Notes: a model not told the origin generated them from the sequence alone. A DNA stretch of 64,000 nt from an uncultured Stenotrophomonas sp. (GCF_913778665.1 NZ_CAJYVQ010000005.1:81763-145762), one strand, 5' to 3'. Positions 25,474-35,039 are shown, numbered from the stretch's first letter. Numbers and translations are program-made.

Positions 25474-26889
25474 CTACCGCGCGTCCGCGCCGCCGCCCAG
25501 TGCCTTGAACAACATCACCCGGTTGCCCGCTTCCTGCTGCTGCAGCGCGATCAGGTCCTGCTGCGCGGCATACAGGCTGCGCTGCGCATCCAGCGACTGC
25601 AGGTAGCCGTCCAGCCCGGTACGGTAGCGCGCATCGGCCAGCGTGTAGCTGCGCTGGCTGGCGGCCACCAGCGCGCGTTGCGCGTCCATCTGTGCGGTCA
25701 GGTGATCACGCGTGGCCAGCGCATCGGCCACTTCACTGAAGGCCTGCTGGATCGCCTTCTCGTACTGCGCGATGCCAATGTCCTTGCCGATCTTCGAGGC
25801 ATCCAGCGACGCCTTCAATGCGCCGGCATGGAAGATCGGCGCGGTGATGCTGGGCGCGAATGACCAGCCACGGGTGCCCGCCGAGAACAGCGTCGACAAC
25901 GCAGTAGAGCTGTGGCCGTAGTTGGCGGTCAATGTCAGCGTCGGGAAGAATGCAGCGCGCGCGGCACCGATATCGGCATTGGCGGCCTGCAACGCATGCT
26001 CAGCGGACAGTACATCCGGGCGCTGCAGCAGCACGCTGGACGGCAGGTTGGCCGGCAACGGCGCCAGTGCCACGCTGCCATCCAGCGCCTGCGTGGTCGG
26101 CAGCAGGGCTGGATCCAGTGGCTCCCCCACCAGCAACTGCAACGCATCGCGATCCTGCGCCTGCTGGGTCTGCAGCTTGGCGAGCGCGCCGCGCGCGGCT
26201 TCCACGCTGGTCTGCACCTGCGACAGGTCCAGCCCCGAGGCCAGCCCCTGCGCATGACGCGCCTCGGTGCGCTGCAGGGTCTGCTGCTGGCTGTCCAGGG
26301 TCTGTTGCGTGAATGCCAGCGACTGCCCATCGGCGGCCAGCGCCAGCCACGCCGTCGCCACTTCGGCGACCAGGCTGGTGCGCGCCGCACGCTGGTTCTC
26401 GGCACTGGCCAGCCAGTTCTGCAGGGCCTCATTCTTCAGGCTTCGGATGCGCCCGAACAGATCCAGCTCCCAGCTGCTGATGCCGACCTGCACCGCGTCG
26501 GACTCGGTCACCTGGGTGGCGCCGGTCTCACTGTTGGCATCGCTGACCCGCGCGCGGGTGACACTGCCGCTGGCGTCCACCGACGGCAGCAGTGCTGCAC
26601 GCTGGATACGGTACTGCGCCCGCTCCCTCTCCACCTGCAGCACCGCCACGCGCAGGTCGCGGTTGTTCTGCAGCGCCAGCGCGATCACCTGCTGCAGGCG
26701 CGGTTCGAGAAACACCTCGCGCCAGGCCGGCATCGCCAGCGCCGGGTCGGCCTCGCCGGTGGCCTCATTGCCGAACTGCACCGGTACCGGTGCTTCGGGC
26801 CGCTGGTAATGCGGGGCCATGCTGACGCAGCCACCAAGCACAGCGGTCATCGTCGCGGCCGCAAGGGCGCGCAGCAGTATCGGCTTCAT
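25474..26889 (-). CDS. smeC: SmeC: outer-membrane efflux channel (OprM/NodT family)
   Basis: This 471-residue outer-membrane lipoprotein forms the exit channel of the RND pump. The lipobox is LGGC. Both OEP repeats are visible: the first in the region of ALQNNRDLRVAVLQVERERAQY and SWELDLFGRIRSLKNEA, the second around RPDVLSAEHALQAANADIGAARAAFFPTLTL and SITAPIFHAGALKASLDASK. Its start overlaps the smeB stop as ATGA. The name follows gene order and the adjoining two-component system, as described for S. maltophilia smeABC-smeSR. Confidence 0.9.
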   Translation of the reverse strand: MKPILLRALAAATMTAVLGGCVSMAPHYQRPEAPVPVQFGNEATGEADPALAMPAWREVFLEPRLQQVIALALQNNRDLRVAVLQVERERAQYRIQRAALLPSVDASGSVTRARVSDANSETGATQVTESDAVQVGISSWELDLFGRIRSLKNEALQNWLASAENQRAARTSLVAEVATAWLALAADGQSLAFTQQTLDSQQQTLQRTEARHAQGLASGLDLSQVQTSVEAARGALAKLQTQQAQDRDALQLLVGEPLDPALLPTTQALDGSVALAPLPANLPSSVLLQRPDVLSAEHALQAANADIGAARAAFFPTLTLTANYGHSSTALSTLFSAGTRGWSFAPSITAPIFHAGALKASLDASKIGKDIGIAQYEKAIQQAFSEVADALATRDHLTAQMDAQRALVAASQRSYTLADARYRTGLDGYLQSLDAQRSLYAAQQDLIALQQQEAGNRVMLFKALGGGADAR

Positions 26890-29800
26890 GGGCTTGCCTC
26901 CGGGACAGTGGCGTGGGTCGCTGCACGCCCGGGGAACAGGCGGCGCACCAGCAGGTAGAACAACGGCACGAAGAACATGCCCAGCACCATCGAGGCGACC
27001 GTGCCGCCGGCTACGCCGGTACCCAGCGAACGGCGCGCGGCCGAACCGGCGCCGGTGGCGAACACCAGCGGCAGCACGCCCATCAGGAACGCCAGCGAGG
27101 TCATCACGATCGGCCGCAGCCGCAGGTAGACCGCCTGCAGGATCGCCTCGCGGGTGCTCTTGCCCTGCTGTTCGAGGATGCGGGCGAACTCGACGATCAG
27201 GATGCCGTTCTTGGCCGCCAGGCCAATCGTGGTCAACAGGCCGACCTGGAAGTACACGTCATTGTTGAGGCCGCGCAGGTTCATCATCAGCACCGCGCCG
27301 AACACGCCCACCGGCACCGCCAGCATCACCGCGAACGGCACCGCCCAGCTTTCATACAGCGCGGCCAGGCACAGGAACACGAACAGCAGCGAGATGGCGT
27401 ACAGCATCGGTGCCTGGTTGCCCGACAGCTGTTCCTGGTAGGCCATGTCTGACCAGGCGTGGCTGAAGCCTTCCGGCAGCGTGTCGGCCAGGCGCGCGAT
27501 CTCGGCCATTGCCTCACCGGAGCTGACGCCGGGCGCCGGCTGGCCGGTGATCTCCATCGCCGAGATGCCGTTGTAGCGCTGCAGCGCGGCCGGTGCGCTG
27601 GACCAGTGTGCACTGACCAGCGATGACAGCGGCACCATCTGCCCAGCCTGGTTGCGTACGCTCCAGCGCTCGATGTCCTGCGGCTGCATGCGTGCTTCGG
27701 CGGTGCCCTGGATGAACACCTTCTTGATACGGCCCTTGTAGATGAAATTGTTGACGAAGTCGCCGCCCAGCGCGGCATTCAGGGTGTCATTGATGTCCTG
27801 CGGGTTCACGCCCATCGCCTGTGCCTTGGCGTCGTCCACCTTCACCGCGTACACCGGCGCGTCTTCCAGGCTGGCATAGCGCACGTTGACCAGCTTCGGA
27901 TCCTTGGCGGCTTCCTTCAGCAACGTGTTGCGTGCAGCCACGGCGGCCGCATGGCCGGCACCGCCTTCGTCCTGCAGCTCCAGGGTGAAGCCGCCCGCAT
28001 CGCCGAGGCCGAGGATGGCCGGCGGCGAGGTGATGAACACCTGCGCATCGGGCACGCTGGCCATTGCCTTGGTGAGCCGCGCGGCGATGGTATCGGCATC
28101 GTCCTTGCGGTCATCCCAGTCCTTCAGGCGGATGAAGGCCTGACCGACGTTCTGGCCACTGCCGGTCACGCTGAAACCGGCGGTGGCCTGGATCGACAAC
28201 ACGCTGTCGTCCTTCACCGCTGCGGCACTCAGACGATCCATCACCGCGCGGGTCTGCTCAAGCGTGGCGCCGGCCGGCAGCTTCACCAGCGCGTTGAGCA
28301 TGCCCTGGTCTTCATCGGGCAGGAACGCGCCCGGCAGGTGCCACAGCAGCAGGCCGGTGACCACGCTCAGCATCAGGTAGAACACCACGCCCAGCGTGCG
28401 CCGGCCGAGGAAGCCATCCACGCGTCGGCGCAGCCCGTTCGAGGTGCGCTCGAAACGGTGGTTGAACCAGATGAAGAACTTGCCCAGCAGGCTCGGTTCG
28501 CCGCCGTGGTCGTCGTGCGGATGCCCGCCCTTGGGAATCGGGTGCAGGATGCTGCCGCACAGCGCCGGAGTGATGGTCATCGCCACCAGCACCGACAGGA
28601 TCATTGCTGCAGCAATCGTTACCGAGAACTGGCGGTAGATCACGCCGGTGACACCGCTGAAGAACGCCATTGGCAGCAACACCGCGGTCAGCACCAGCAC
28701 GATGCCGACCAGCGCGCCGGTGATCTGGCCCATGGCCTTCAGCGTGGCCGGCTTCGGCGCCAGCCCTTCGAAGGTCATCACCCGTTCCACGTTCTCCACC
28801 ACCACGATGGCATCGTCCACCAGCAGGCCGATGGCCAGTACCAGCGCGAACATGGTCAGCGTGTTGATCGAATAGCCGAACGCGGCCAGCACGCCGAATG
28901 TGCCCAGCAGCACCACCGGCACCGCGATGGTCGGAATCAGGGTGGCGCGCCAGTTCTGCAGGAACAGGTACATCACCAGCACCACCAGGATGATCGCCTC
29001 GATCAGGGTGATCACCACTTCCTTCAGCGAGATGGTCACGAACGGCGTGGTGGTGAACGCCACGTGGGCGGTGTAGCCATGCGGCCAGTACTTCTGCAGC
29101 TGCTGAAGCCGTGCATCGATGGCCTTGGACACGGCGATGGCGTTGGCACCGGCATTGAGTTCGATACCCAGCGATGCAGACGGCTTTCCGTTGAAGGTGC
29201 TGATGCTGTCGTAGCTCTCCGGGCCCAGCCCGATCTTCGCCACGTCACCCAGATGCACCACGCTGCCGTTGGCATCGGCCTTCAGCACCACCTGCGCGAA
29301 CTGTTCGGGCGTGTGCAGGCGGCTGCGCGCGGTCACCGTGGCGTCAAGCTGCTGGCCCTTCAGCGCCGGCTGGCCGCCGAGTTCACCGGCCGAGACGTCG
29401 GTGTTCTGTGCCTGCAGCGCGGTCTCGATGTCCGACGGCATCAGCGCGTACTGGCGCATCTTCTCCGGGTCCAGCCAGATGCGCATGGCGTACTCCTGGC
29501 CGATCGGCTGGATGTTGCCGACACCACTGACGCGGCTGATCTGGTCATCGATGCGCGCTTCCATGAAGTTGGCGACATCGAAGTTGTCCATGCTGCCGTC
29601 CTCGCTGGTGAACGACAACACCTCGAAGATCGAACCACTGGACTTGGTGATGGTCAGGCCGTTCTGCTGCACCGCCTGCGGCAGCGTGGCCATGGCCGCC
29701 TGCAGCTGGTTCTGCACCTGCACCTGTGCGGTGTCCGGGTTGGTGCCGGTGGCGAACACCAGGTTCACCTGTGCCGAGCCGTCGGAGGCGCTGGTGGAGG

Positions 29801-30035
29801 TCATGTACATCAGGTGATCGAGGCTCTGCTGCGACTGCTCGATGACCTGGGTGACCGCGTTTTCCACGGTCTGCGACGAGGCACCTGTGTAGGTGGCGCG
29901 GATGGTGATGGTGGGCGGGGCGATCTGCGGGTAGCGGTCCACCGGCAGGATCAGGATCGCAAACAGGCCGAGCAGGCTGACCGCAATGGCGATCACCCAG
30001 GCGAAGATCGGCCGGTCGATGAAGAAACGAACCAT
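26886..30035 (-). CDS. smeB: SmeB: RND multidrug efflux transporter
   Basis: This 1049-residue HAE1-type inner-membrane proton/drug antiporter starts MVRFFIDRPIFAWVIAI. TM4 carries the proton-relay acids in LAIGLLVDDAIVVVENVERVM. Twelve membrane segments surround two large periplasmic loops, and the family C-terminus (GVLPLVFATGAGSAARRSLG, GTVASMVLGMFFVPLFYLLVRR) is present. Length matches AcrB/MexB. It lies 12 bases after smeA and overlaps smeC by 4 bases. The SmeABC pump is associated with acquired resistance to several drug classes in S. maltophilia. Confidence 0.95.
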   Translation of the reverse strand: MVRFFIDRPIFAWVIAIAVSLLGLFAILILPVDRYPQIAPPTITIRATYTGASSQTVENAVTQVIEQSQQSLDHLMYMTSTSASDGSAQVNLVFATGTNPDTAQVQVQNQLQAAMATLPQAVQQNGLTITKSSGSIFEVLSFTSEDGSMDNFDVANFMEARIDDQISRVSGVGNIQPIGQEYAMRIWLDPEKMRQYALMPSDIETALQAQNTDVSAGELGGQPALKGQQLDATVTARSRLHTPEQFAQVVLKADANGSVVHLGDVAKIGLGPESYDSISTFNGKPSASLGIELNAGANAIAVSKAIDARLQQLQKYWPHGYTAHVAFTTTPFVTISLKEVVITLIEAIILVVLVMYLFLQNWRATLIPTIAVPVVLLGTFGVLAAFGYSINTLTMFALVLAIGLLVDDAIVVVENVERVMTFEGLAPKPATLKAMGQITGALVGIVLVLTAVLLPMAFFSGVTGVIYRQFSVTIAAAMILSVLVAMTITPALCGSILHPIPKGGHPHDDHGGEPSLLGKFFIWFNHRFERTSNGLRRRVDGFLGRRTLGVVFYLMLSVVTGLLLWHLPGAFLPDEDQGMLNALVKLPAGATLEQTRAVMDRLSAAAVKDDSVLSIQATAGFSVTGSGQNVGQAFIRLKDWDDRKDDADTIAARLTKAMASVPDAQVFITSPPAILGLGDAGGFTLELQDEGGAGHAAAVAARNTLLKEAAKDPKLVNVRYASLEDAPVYAVKVDDAKAQAMGVNPQDINDTLNAALGGDFVNNFIYKGRIKKVFIQGTAEARMQPQDIERWSVRNQAGQMVPLSSLVSAHWSSAPAALQRYNGISAMEITGQPAPGVSSGEAMAEIARLADTLPEGFSHAWSDMAYQEQLSGNQAPMLYAISLLFVFLCLAALYESWAVPFAVMLAVPVGVFGAVLMMNLRGLNNDVYFQVGLLTTIGLAAKNGILIVEFARILEQQGKSTREAILQAVYLRLRPIVMTSLAFLMGVLPLVFATGAGSAARRSLGTGVAGGTVASMVLGMFFVPLFYLLVRRLFPGRAATHATVPEASP

Positions 30036-30047
30036 GCGCGGCAGGCC

Positions 30048-31244
30048 TCAGTGCGACTTTTCGTCGGTGTTGCCGTTCGGGTCGATCGCCGGCATTGCTG
30101 CCAGCTCCGCCGTCGTGGCCTGCACCGCCTTTACCTGCTGGCCGAGCGATACCGCACTGCCGTTGCTGACGATCACCCGTTCGCCGGCCTTGAGGCCGTC
30201 GGTGATCTGCCACTGGTTGCCGACCACCTGGCCAGTGCTGACCCGGCGCTCGATCACGTGGTCCTTGGCATCGAGCAGGCGCAGCAGCGGCTCGCCGCGC
30301 TCGTTGCGCAGCACCGCCTTCTGCGGCACCAGCAGCGCGCGCGCGTCGGTGGCCATCGGCAGCACCGCCTTCAGGTACATGCCCGGCAGCAGCAGGCCCT
30401 CCGGATTCGGGATGACCGCCCGCAGCACCACGTTGCCGGTGCCCGGATCCACCGCACTGCCGACGAACTCCAGCGTGCCCTCATGTGCATAGGGGCTGCC
30501 GTCTTCCAGCAGCACCTTCACCTGTGCCTTGCCATCGATGGCCTTCACCAGGCCGGCATCGAGCTGCTTGCGCAGCGCCAGCATCTGCGTACTGGACTGG
30601 GTCACATCCAGGTACACCGGGTCCAGCCGCTGGATGGTGGCCAGCGCGGCGTCCTGCCCGGCCGCGACCAGCGCACCGGCGGTGACGCTGGAGGTGCCGA
30701 TGCGGCCGTCGATGGGGGCGGTCACGCGAGTGTAGTCGAGGTTGATGCGCGCGGCCTGCAATGCCGCGCGCGCGGCAATCACGTTGGCCTGCGCCTGCTT
30801 CAATGCCGAGGTGGCGTCATCGGCATCCTGCTTGCTTGCTGCGTCCATGCTCACCAGCGCGCGGGTGCGCTCGGCCTTGGGTTGTGCCGACAGCACGGTA
30901 GCCTCGGCCTGCGCCAGCTGGCCACGGGCGGTATCGAAGGCCGCCTGGTATGGCGCCGGATCGACCTGGTACAGCAGCTGGCCCGCCTTGACCTGCTGGC
31001 CTTCGGTGAACAGACGCTGGCGGATCAGGCCGCCGATCTGCGGCCGCACCTCGGAGATCTCGAACGGTACCGCGCGGCCCGGCAGGGTCTGCTGCAGCGC
31101 CAGCGGTTGCGCGCTGGCAGTGATGACGCCGACCTCGGGCGTGGCCGGTGCTTCTGTCCTGCCCGCCGAACAGGCCGCCAGGGCCAGCAACAGGGGCAAC
31201 AACAGCGGACGGGGGGAACGGGAGAGCGGGCGCAGTAAGGACAT
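30048..31244 (-). CDS. smeA: SmeA: periplasmic adaptor (membrane fusion) protein
   Basis: This 398-residue lipoprotein (lipobox LAAC) links SmeB to SmeC. It has the barrel-sandwich segments VRPQIGGLIRQRLFTEGQQVKAGQLLYQVDPAPY and DYTRVTAPIDGRIGTSSVTAGALV, a coiled-coil hairpin between them (AQPKAERTRALVSMDAASKQD...), and the beta-barrel and membrane-proximal domains. The ATG at 31244 gives a good signal peptide; an upstream in-frame extension does not. It is first in the operon and diverges from smeS. Confidence 0.93.
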   Translation of the reverse strand: MSLLRPLSRSPRPLLLPLLLALAACSAGRTEAPATPEVGVITASAQPLALQQTLPGRAVPFEISEVRPQIGGLIRQRLFTEGQQVKAGQLLYQVDPAPYQAAFDTARGQLAQAEATVLSAQPKAERTRALVSMDAASKQDADDATSALKQAQANVIAARAALQAARINLDYTRVTAPIDGRIGTSSVTAGALVAAGQDAALATIQRLDPVYLDVTQSSTQMLALRKQLDAGLVKAIDGKAQVKVLLEDGSPYAHEGTLEFVGSAVDPGTGNVVLRAVIPNPEGLLLPGMYLKAVLPMATDARALLVPQKAVLRNERGEPLLRLLDAKDHVIERRVSTGQVVGNQWQITDGLKAGERVIVSNGSAVSLGQQVKAVQATTAELAAMPAIDPNGNTDEKSH

Positions 31245-31300
31245 GGGGGCGTGGGAGCCTTGCGTTGACCCCTCGCACGCTGCCGTGAAACTGTGCAGAG

Positions 31301-31310
31301 AATATGGAGA
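31301..31310 (-). promoter_or_regulatory. Possible BaeR-like site in the smeA-smeS gap
   Basis: The minus-strand word TCTCCATATT partly matches the BaeR site known from enterobacteria (TCTCCATDATT, from memory), and SmeR is BaeR-like. It lies about 60 bases upstream of the smeA ATG. A single partial match is weak evidence. Confidence 0.3.
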
Positions 31311-31373
31311 TTGCGCGACGGGCTCAGCTGGCGCTTGCTTTCGGCGCCGCATGCGCCGCTAATTGCCCTCGCG

Positions 31374-32765
31374 ATGGCGAAGATTCGACTCAAACTCGGC
31401 CTGACCGCGAAGACCTTCCTCGCGATCTTCACTGCCTGCCTGCTGGTGCTGGCAGTGAACGGCATTGCCAGCCGCGTCGCCTTCCAGACCGGCTTCCTGG
31501 ACTACCTCAACGACCAGGGCGACCTGCGCATGCAGCGGCTGATGCCACACCTGCAGCGCGAGTACCGTGAGCACGGTGGCTGGGCGCATCTGCACGGTGA
31601 TGGCGACCGCTGGGCACGGCTGCTGCGCCCGGATCTGGCCCACGGCCACGAAGGTCCGGTGCCGCCGCTGTCCGACCAGACCGGCGTGCCATCACGGCTC
31701 GGCCTGTTCGATGCGCAGCACCGCTTTGTGGCCGGCAATCCCGATGCCACCAGCGATGACGAACCTCACGCGGTGCAGGTGGACGGGCAGACCGTCGGTT
31801 GGCTGGGCATGGTGCCCTTCCAGACCGTGATCGCCACCAACGACCTGAACTTCTACAACACCCAGGTGCGCGCCTGGTGGGTGATCGGCATCGCGCTGCT
31901 GCTGGTAACGGTGCTGCTGGCCTGGCTGGTTTCGCGCGCGTTGCGCCAGCGCCTGGCCAAGCTGGCCGCGGCTACCCACCGGCTGGCCGCAGGTGACTAT
32001 GGCACCCGCATCGAACGCACCAGCGACGATGAGCTGGACGCACTGGTCAACGACTTCAACCGGATGGCACAGGCGCTGGACGATACCGAGCGCAACCGCC
32101 GCGCCTTCATCGCCGACATCTCGCATGAGCTGCGCACGCCGCTTGCAGTGGTACGCGCCGAGCTGGAGGCGATCGAGGATGGCATCCGTCCGCTGGATCG
32201 TGCCAACCTCGGGGCCCTGCAGGGCGAGATCCGCCAGCTGGGCAAGCTGATCGACGACCTGCACGACCTGTCGATGACCCAGTCCGGTGGCCTGGCATAC
32301 CGCTTCGCACCGCTGGACCTGATGGCACTGCTGCGCAGCGAACTCAACGGCATGCGTGTGCGCTTCGCCCATGCAGGGCTGGCTCTGGAAGAAGACCTGC
32401 CCGCCACGCCGTTGCAGGTGTCCGGTGACGAACGGCGCCTGCAGCAGGTACTGGCCAACCTGCTGGAGAATGCTCTGCGGTACACCCACGCCGGCGGCCG
32501 CGTGCACGTGCAGGCCGCGCGCGTGCCGGCCGGCGTGCAGCTGATCGTGGAAGACACCGCGCCAGGCGTGCCGGCCGACAAGTGCGCGCTGCTGTTTGAA
32601 CGCTTCTACCGCGTGGAAAGCTCGCGCAACCGCGCCAGCGGCGGCAGTGGCCTGGGTCTGGCGATCAGCCACAACATCATCGTCGCCCACCACGGCCACA
32701 TCCACGCCGAGCCCTCGCTGCTGGGTGGCCTGCGCGTGGTCATCACCCTGCCGGAGCCTGCATGA
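31374..32765 (+). CDS. smeS: SmeS: sensor histidine kinase of the smeABC locus
   Basis: This 463-residue inner-membrane BaeS-like kinase has TM1 at about residues 13-33, a periplasmic sensor to about 160, TM2 near 165-185 (WWVIGIALLLVTVLLAWLVS) and a HAMP linker. The phosphorylated His251 is in FIADISHELRTPLAVVRAE. The N box (LENALRYTH) and G box (GGSGLGLAISHNIIVAHHG) are intact. It diverges from smeA and overlaps smeR by 4 bases. The signal sensed is unknown. Confidence 0.93.
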   Translation: MAKIRLKLGLTAKTFLAIFTACLLVLAVNGIASRVAFQTGFLDYLNDQGDLRMQRLMPHLQREYREHGGWAHLHGDGDRWARLLRPDLAHGHEGPVPPLSDQTGVPSRLGLFDAQHRFVAGNPDATSDDEPHAVQVDGQTVGWLGMVPFQTVIATNDLNFYNTQVRAWWVIGIALLLVTVLLAWLVSRALRQRLAKLAAATHRLAAGDYGTRIERTSDDELDALVNDFNRMAQALDDTERNRRAFIADISHELRTPLAVVRAELEAIEDGIRPLDRANLGALQGEIRQLGKLIDDLHDLSMTQSGGLAYRFAPLDLMALLRSELNGMRVRFAHAGLALEEDLPATPLQVSGDERRLQQVLANLLENALRYTHAGGRVHVQAARVPAGVQLIVEDTAPGVPADKCALLFERFYRVESSRNRASGGSGLGLAISHNIIVAHHGHIHAEPSLLGGLRVVITLPEPA

Positions 32766-33451
32766 GCACGTCCCCCGCCGACGCCGCGAAGATCCTGATC
32801 GTCGAGGACGAGCCCCGACTGGCCTCGGTGCTGCGCGATTATCTGGCCGCCGCCGGCATGGTCAGCGAATGGGTGGATGATGGCGGCCAGGTGATCGAGG
32901 CCTTCGCACGCTACCAGCCCGACCTGGTGCTGCTCGACCTGATGCTGCCGCAGCGCGATGGCGTGGACCTGTGCCGCGAACTGCGCGCTGGCAGCGACGT
33001 GCCGGTGATCATGGTGACCGCGCGGGTGGAAGAGATCGATCGCCTGCTCGGCCTGGAGATCGGCGCCGACGACTACATCTGCAAGCCGTTCAGCCCGCGC
33101 GAGGTGGTGGCGCGGGTGATGGCGGTGCTGCGCCGTTACCGCCCCGACCCGGCGGCGCGCGCCAACGGCGGCCTGCACATCGACGAGCCTGCCGCGCGCG
33201 CCACCTGGAACGGCAAGGGCCTGGACCTGACCCCGGTGGAATACCGCCTGCTGCGCACCCTGCTGGCCACGCCGGGCCGGATCTGGGCGCGCGATGAACT
33301 GCTCGATCGCTTGTACCTGGACCATCGCGTCGTGGTCGACCGCACCGTCGACAGCCACGTGCGCAACCTGCGCCGCAAGCTGACCGACGCCGGCATGGAA
33401 GGCGAACCGATCCGCTCGGTGTATGGCATGGGCTACAGCTACGAGCCGTGA
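32762..33451 (+). CDS. smeR: SmeR: OmpR/BaeR-type response regulator
   Basis: This 229-residue response regulator has a receiver domain with acidic pocket VEDEP, phospho-acceptor Asp59 (LVLLDLMLP), Thr in VTAR and Lys in CKPFSP. The OmpR-type winged helix follows (LTPVEYRLLRTLLATPGRIWAR, VDSHVRNLRRKL, VYGMGYSYEP). It is the partner of SmeS and presumably activates smeABC. Confidence 0.94.
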   Translation: MSTSPADAAKILIVEDEPRLASVLRDYLAAAGMVSEWVDDGGQVIEAFARYQPDLVLLDLMLPQRDGVDLCRELRAGSDVPVIMVTARVEEIDRLLGLEIGADDYICKPFSPREVVARVMAVLRRYRPDPAARANGGLHIDEPAARATWNGKGLDLTPVEYRLLRTLLATPGRIWARDELLDRLYLDHRVVVDRTVDSHVRNLRRKLTDAGMEGEPIRSVYGMGYSYEP

Positions 33452-33499
33452 TCGCGTTCGCCAAGCATGGCCGGGCGGGCGCAGCGATGCAGACCTGCG

Positions 33500-33525
33500 C
33501 TACAGTCGAGCACGCTCGACACTAC
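33500..33525. repeat. SMAG-type palindrome directly upstream of the nucleotidyltransferase gene
   Basis: Read on the minus strand, the element starts GTAGTGTCGAGCG and ends CGACTGTAG, so both ends carry GTAG. It ends 12 bases before the ATG at 33538 and would place a hairpin over the ribosome-binding region of that gene's transcript. Confidence 0.65.
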
Positions 33526-33537
33526 GAACACGACTGC

Positions 33538-34359
33538 ATGGACGACATCCACCCGATCGCGCCGGACAAGCGCACCGCCATCCTTTCCACCCTGGCCGAG
33601 ATCGAACAACGCTACGACGTACGCGTGCTGCTGGCCTGCGAGTCGGGCAGCCGTGGCTGGGGCTTTTCCTCACCGGACAGCGACTACGACGCGCGCTTCA
33701 TCTACGTGCATCGCCAGCCGTGGTATCTCAGCGTCAACGAGAGCACCGGTCCCGGCGAAGCGCAGCGCGATGTGATCGAACTGCCGATCGACGATGAGCT
33801 CGACGTCAGCGGCTGGGACCTGCGCAAGGCACTGCGGCTGGTCTCAAAATCCAATCCGACACTGATTGAATGGCTGCGTTCGCCGATCATCTACCAGCGG
33901 GATCACACTGCGGTGTCGCAGCTGTGGAAGGCTGCTGAGTCGTTCTATTCACCCCTGGGCACGTGGTGGCACTACTTCAACATGGCGCGCTCGAACCATC
34001 GCGGTTACCTGCGTGGTGACACGGTGCGTACGAAGAAGTACCTGTACGTGCTGCGCCCGCTGCTGGCCTGCCAGTGGATCGAACACGAACGGACACCCCC
34101 GCCGATGGCCTTCGAGGATCTGCTGGACCGACTGCTGCCGCAGGGCCCGGTGCGTGAAGCCATCGATGCTCTGCTGGTAGTAAAACGTGCCAGTGCCGAG
34201 GTCAGTGCCGGGCCACGCATCGCGGCAATCAGCGATTTCATCGATCATGAACTGGCCGCCCGTGCCGAGCTGGCCCCGCACCTGCCTGCTGGCCAGGGCG
34301 ACAGCGCCTGGCTGGACGGGCTGTTCCGGCAGATGCTGGCCGAGCATGCGCCGACCTGA
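33538..34359 (+). CDS. RlaP-type nucleotidyltransferase (DNA polymerase beta superfamily)
   Basis: This 273-residue protein has the nucleotidyltransferase signature LLACESGSRGWGFSSPDSDYDARFIYV (GS followed by DxD). The remaining sequence (SVNESTGPG, WDLRKALRLVSKSNPTLIEWL, HYFNMARSNHRGYL, KKYLYVLRPLLACQWIE) matches the RlaP family. Some members are linked to RNA ligase operons and RNA repair. No RNA ligase gene is next to it. The ATG at 33538 fits the family start, but no good ribosome site precedes it; a palindrome does. Confidence 0.8.
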   Translation: MDDIHPIAPDKRTAILSTLAEIEQRYDVRVLLACESGSRGWGFSSPDSDYDARFIYVHRQPWYLSVNESTGPGEAQRDVIELPIDDELDVSGWDLRKALRLVSKSNPTLIEWLRSPIIYQRDHTAVSQLWKAAESFYSPLGTWWHYFNMARSNHRGYLRGDTVRTKKYLYVLRPLLACQWIEHERTPPPMAFEDLLDRLLPQGPVREAIDALLVVKRASAEVSAGPRIAAISDFIDHELAARAELAPHLPAGQGDSAWLDGLFRQMLAEHAPT

Positions 34360-34378
34360 GCGGCCGCACCTGCTTCTG

Positions 34379-34454
34379 GTAGTGCCGGGCGCTGGCCGGC
34401 AATCGCGGAAATCCAGTCGGGCTCATGGGGTTGCCGGCCAGCGCCCGGCACTAC
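34379..34454. repeat. Inverted SMAG pair with perfect 24-nt arms
   Basis: GTAGTGCCGGGCGCTGGCCG... at 34379-34402 and its exact complement at 34431-34454 are separated by 28 bases. The pair can fold into a long cruciform or hairpin between the nucleotidyltransferase gene and the carbonic-anhydrase-like gene. This is the commonest SMAG arrangement. Confidence 0.8.
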
Positions 34455-34508
34455 CGATGCTTCTGCCGCGTATCATCGTCGCGAACGAGCTGATTTCCGG
34501 AGACACCG

Positions 34509-35039
34509 ATGAACCCGCTGCGCCCCTTCCGCGACAAGATGCCCGTCCTCGGCGAGCGCGTGTACATCGACCCGGCCTGCACCGTCATCGGTGATGTGGA
34601 ACTGGGCGACGACGTGTCGGTGTGGCCGGGCACGGTCATCCGCGGCGACGTCAATTACGTGCGCATCGGTGCGCGCACCAACGTGCAGGACGGCACCATC
34701 ATCCATGTCAGCCACCACAGCCCGTATAACAAGGCCGGCTGCCCGACCCTGATCGGCGAGGGCGTGACCGTCGGCCACGGCTGCATCATCCACGCCTGCA
34801 CCATTGGTGATTACAGCCTGATCGGCATGGGCGCCTGCATCCTCGACGGTGCCCGCGTTGAACGTCACGGCTTTGTCGGTGCCGGCGCGGTGGTCGGCCC
34901 GGGCAAGGTGGTGGGCGAAGGCGAGCTGTGGGTCGGCAATCCGGCCCGGCCGGCGCGCACGCTGAGCGACAAGGAGATCGAGTCGCTGCATTACTCGGCC
35001 GACCACTACGTACGGCTGAAGGGCGAGTACCTGGGCTGA
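34509..35039 (+). CDS. Gamma-carbonic-anhydrase-like left-handed beta-helix protein
   Basis: This 176-residue hexapeptide-repeat protein is of the YrdA/PaaY/gamma-carbonic anhydrase type. The repeat coils run from about residue 15 to 140 (VIGDVELGDDVSVWPGTVIRGD, NVQDGTIIHV). The metal His residues fit HVSHHSPYNKAG and VTVGHGCIIHACTI. A C-terminal helix follows (LSDKEIESLHYSADHYVRLK). A zinc- or iron-dependent hydratase is likely but not certain. GGAGA precedes the ATG. Confidence 0.88.
   Translation: MNPLRPFRDKMPVLGERVYIDPACTVIGDVELGDDVSVWPGTVIRGDVNYVRIGARTNVQDGTIIHVSHHSPYNKAGCPTLIGEGVTVGHGCIIHACTIGDYSLIGMGACILDGARVERHGFVGAGAVVGPGKVVGEGELWVGNPARPARTLSDKEIESLHYSADHYVRLKGEYLG

Noticed and set aside
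27951..31238. 1095-residue frame antisense to smeB and smeA
   Set aside because: It opposes highly conserved efflux genes and has the composition of an antisense shadow.
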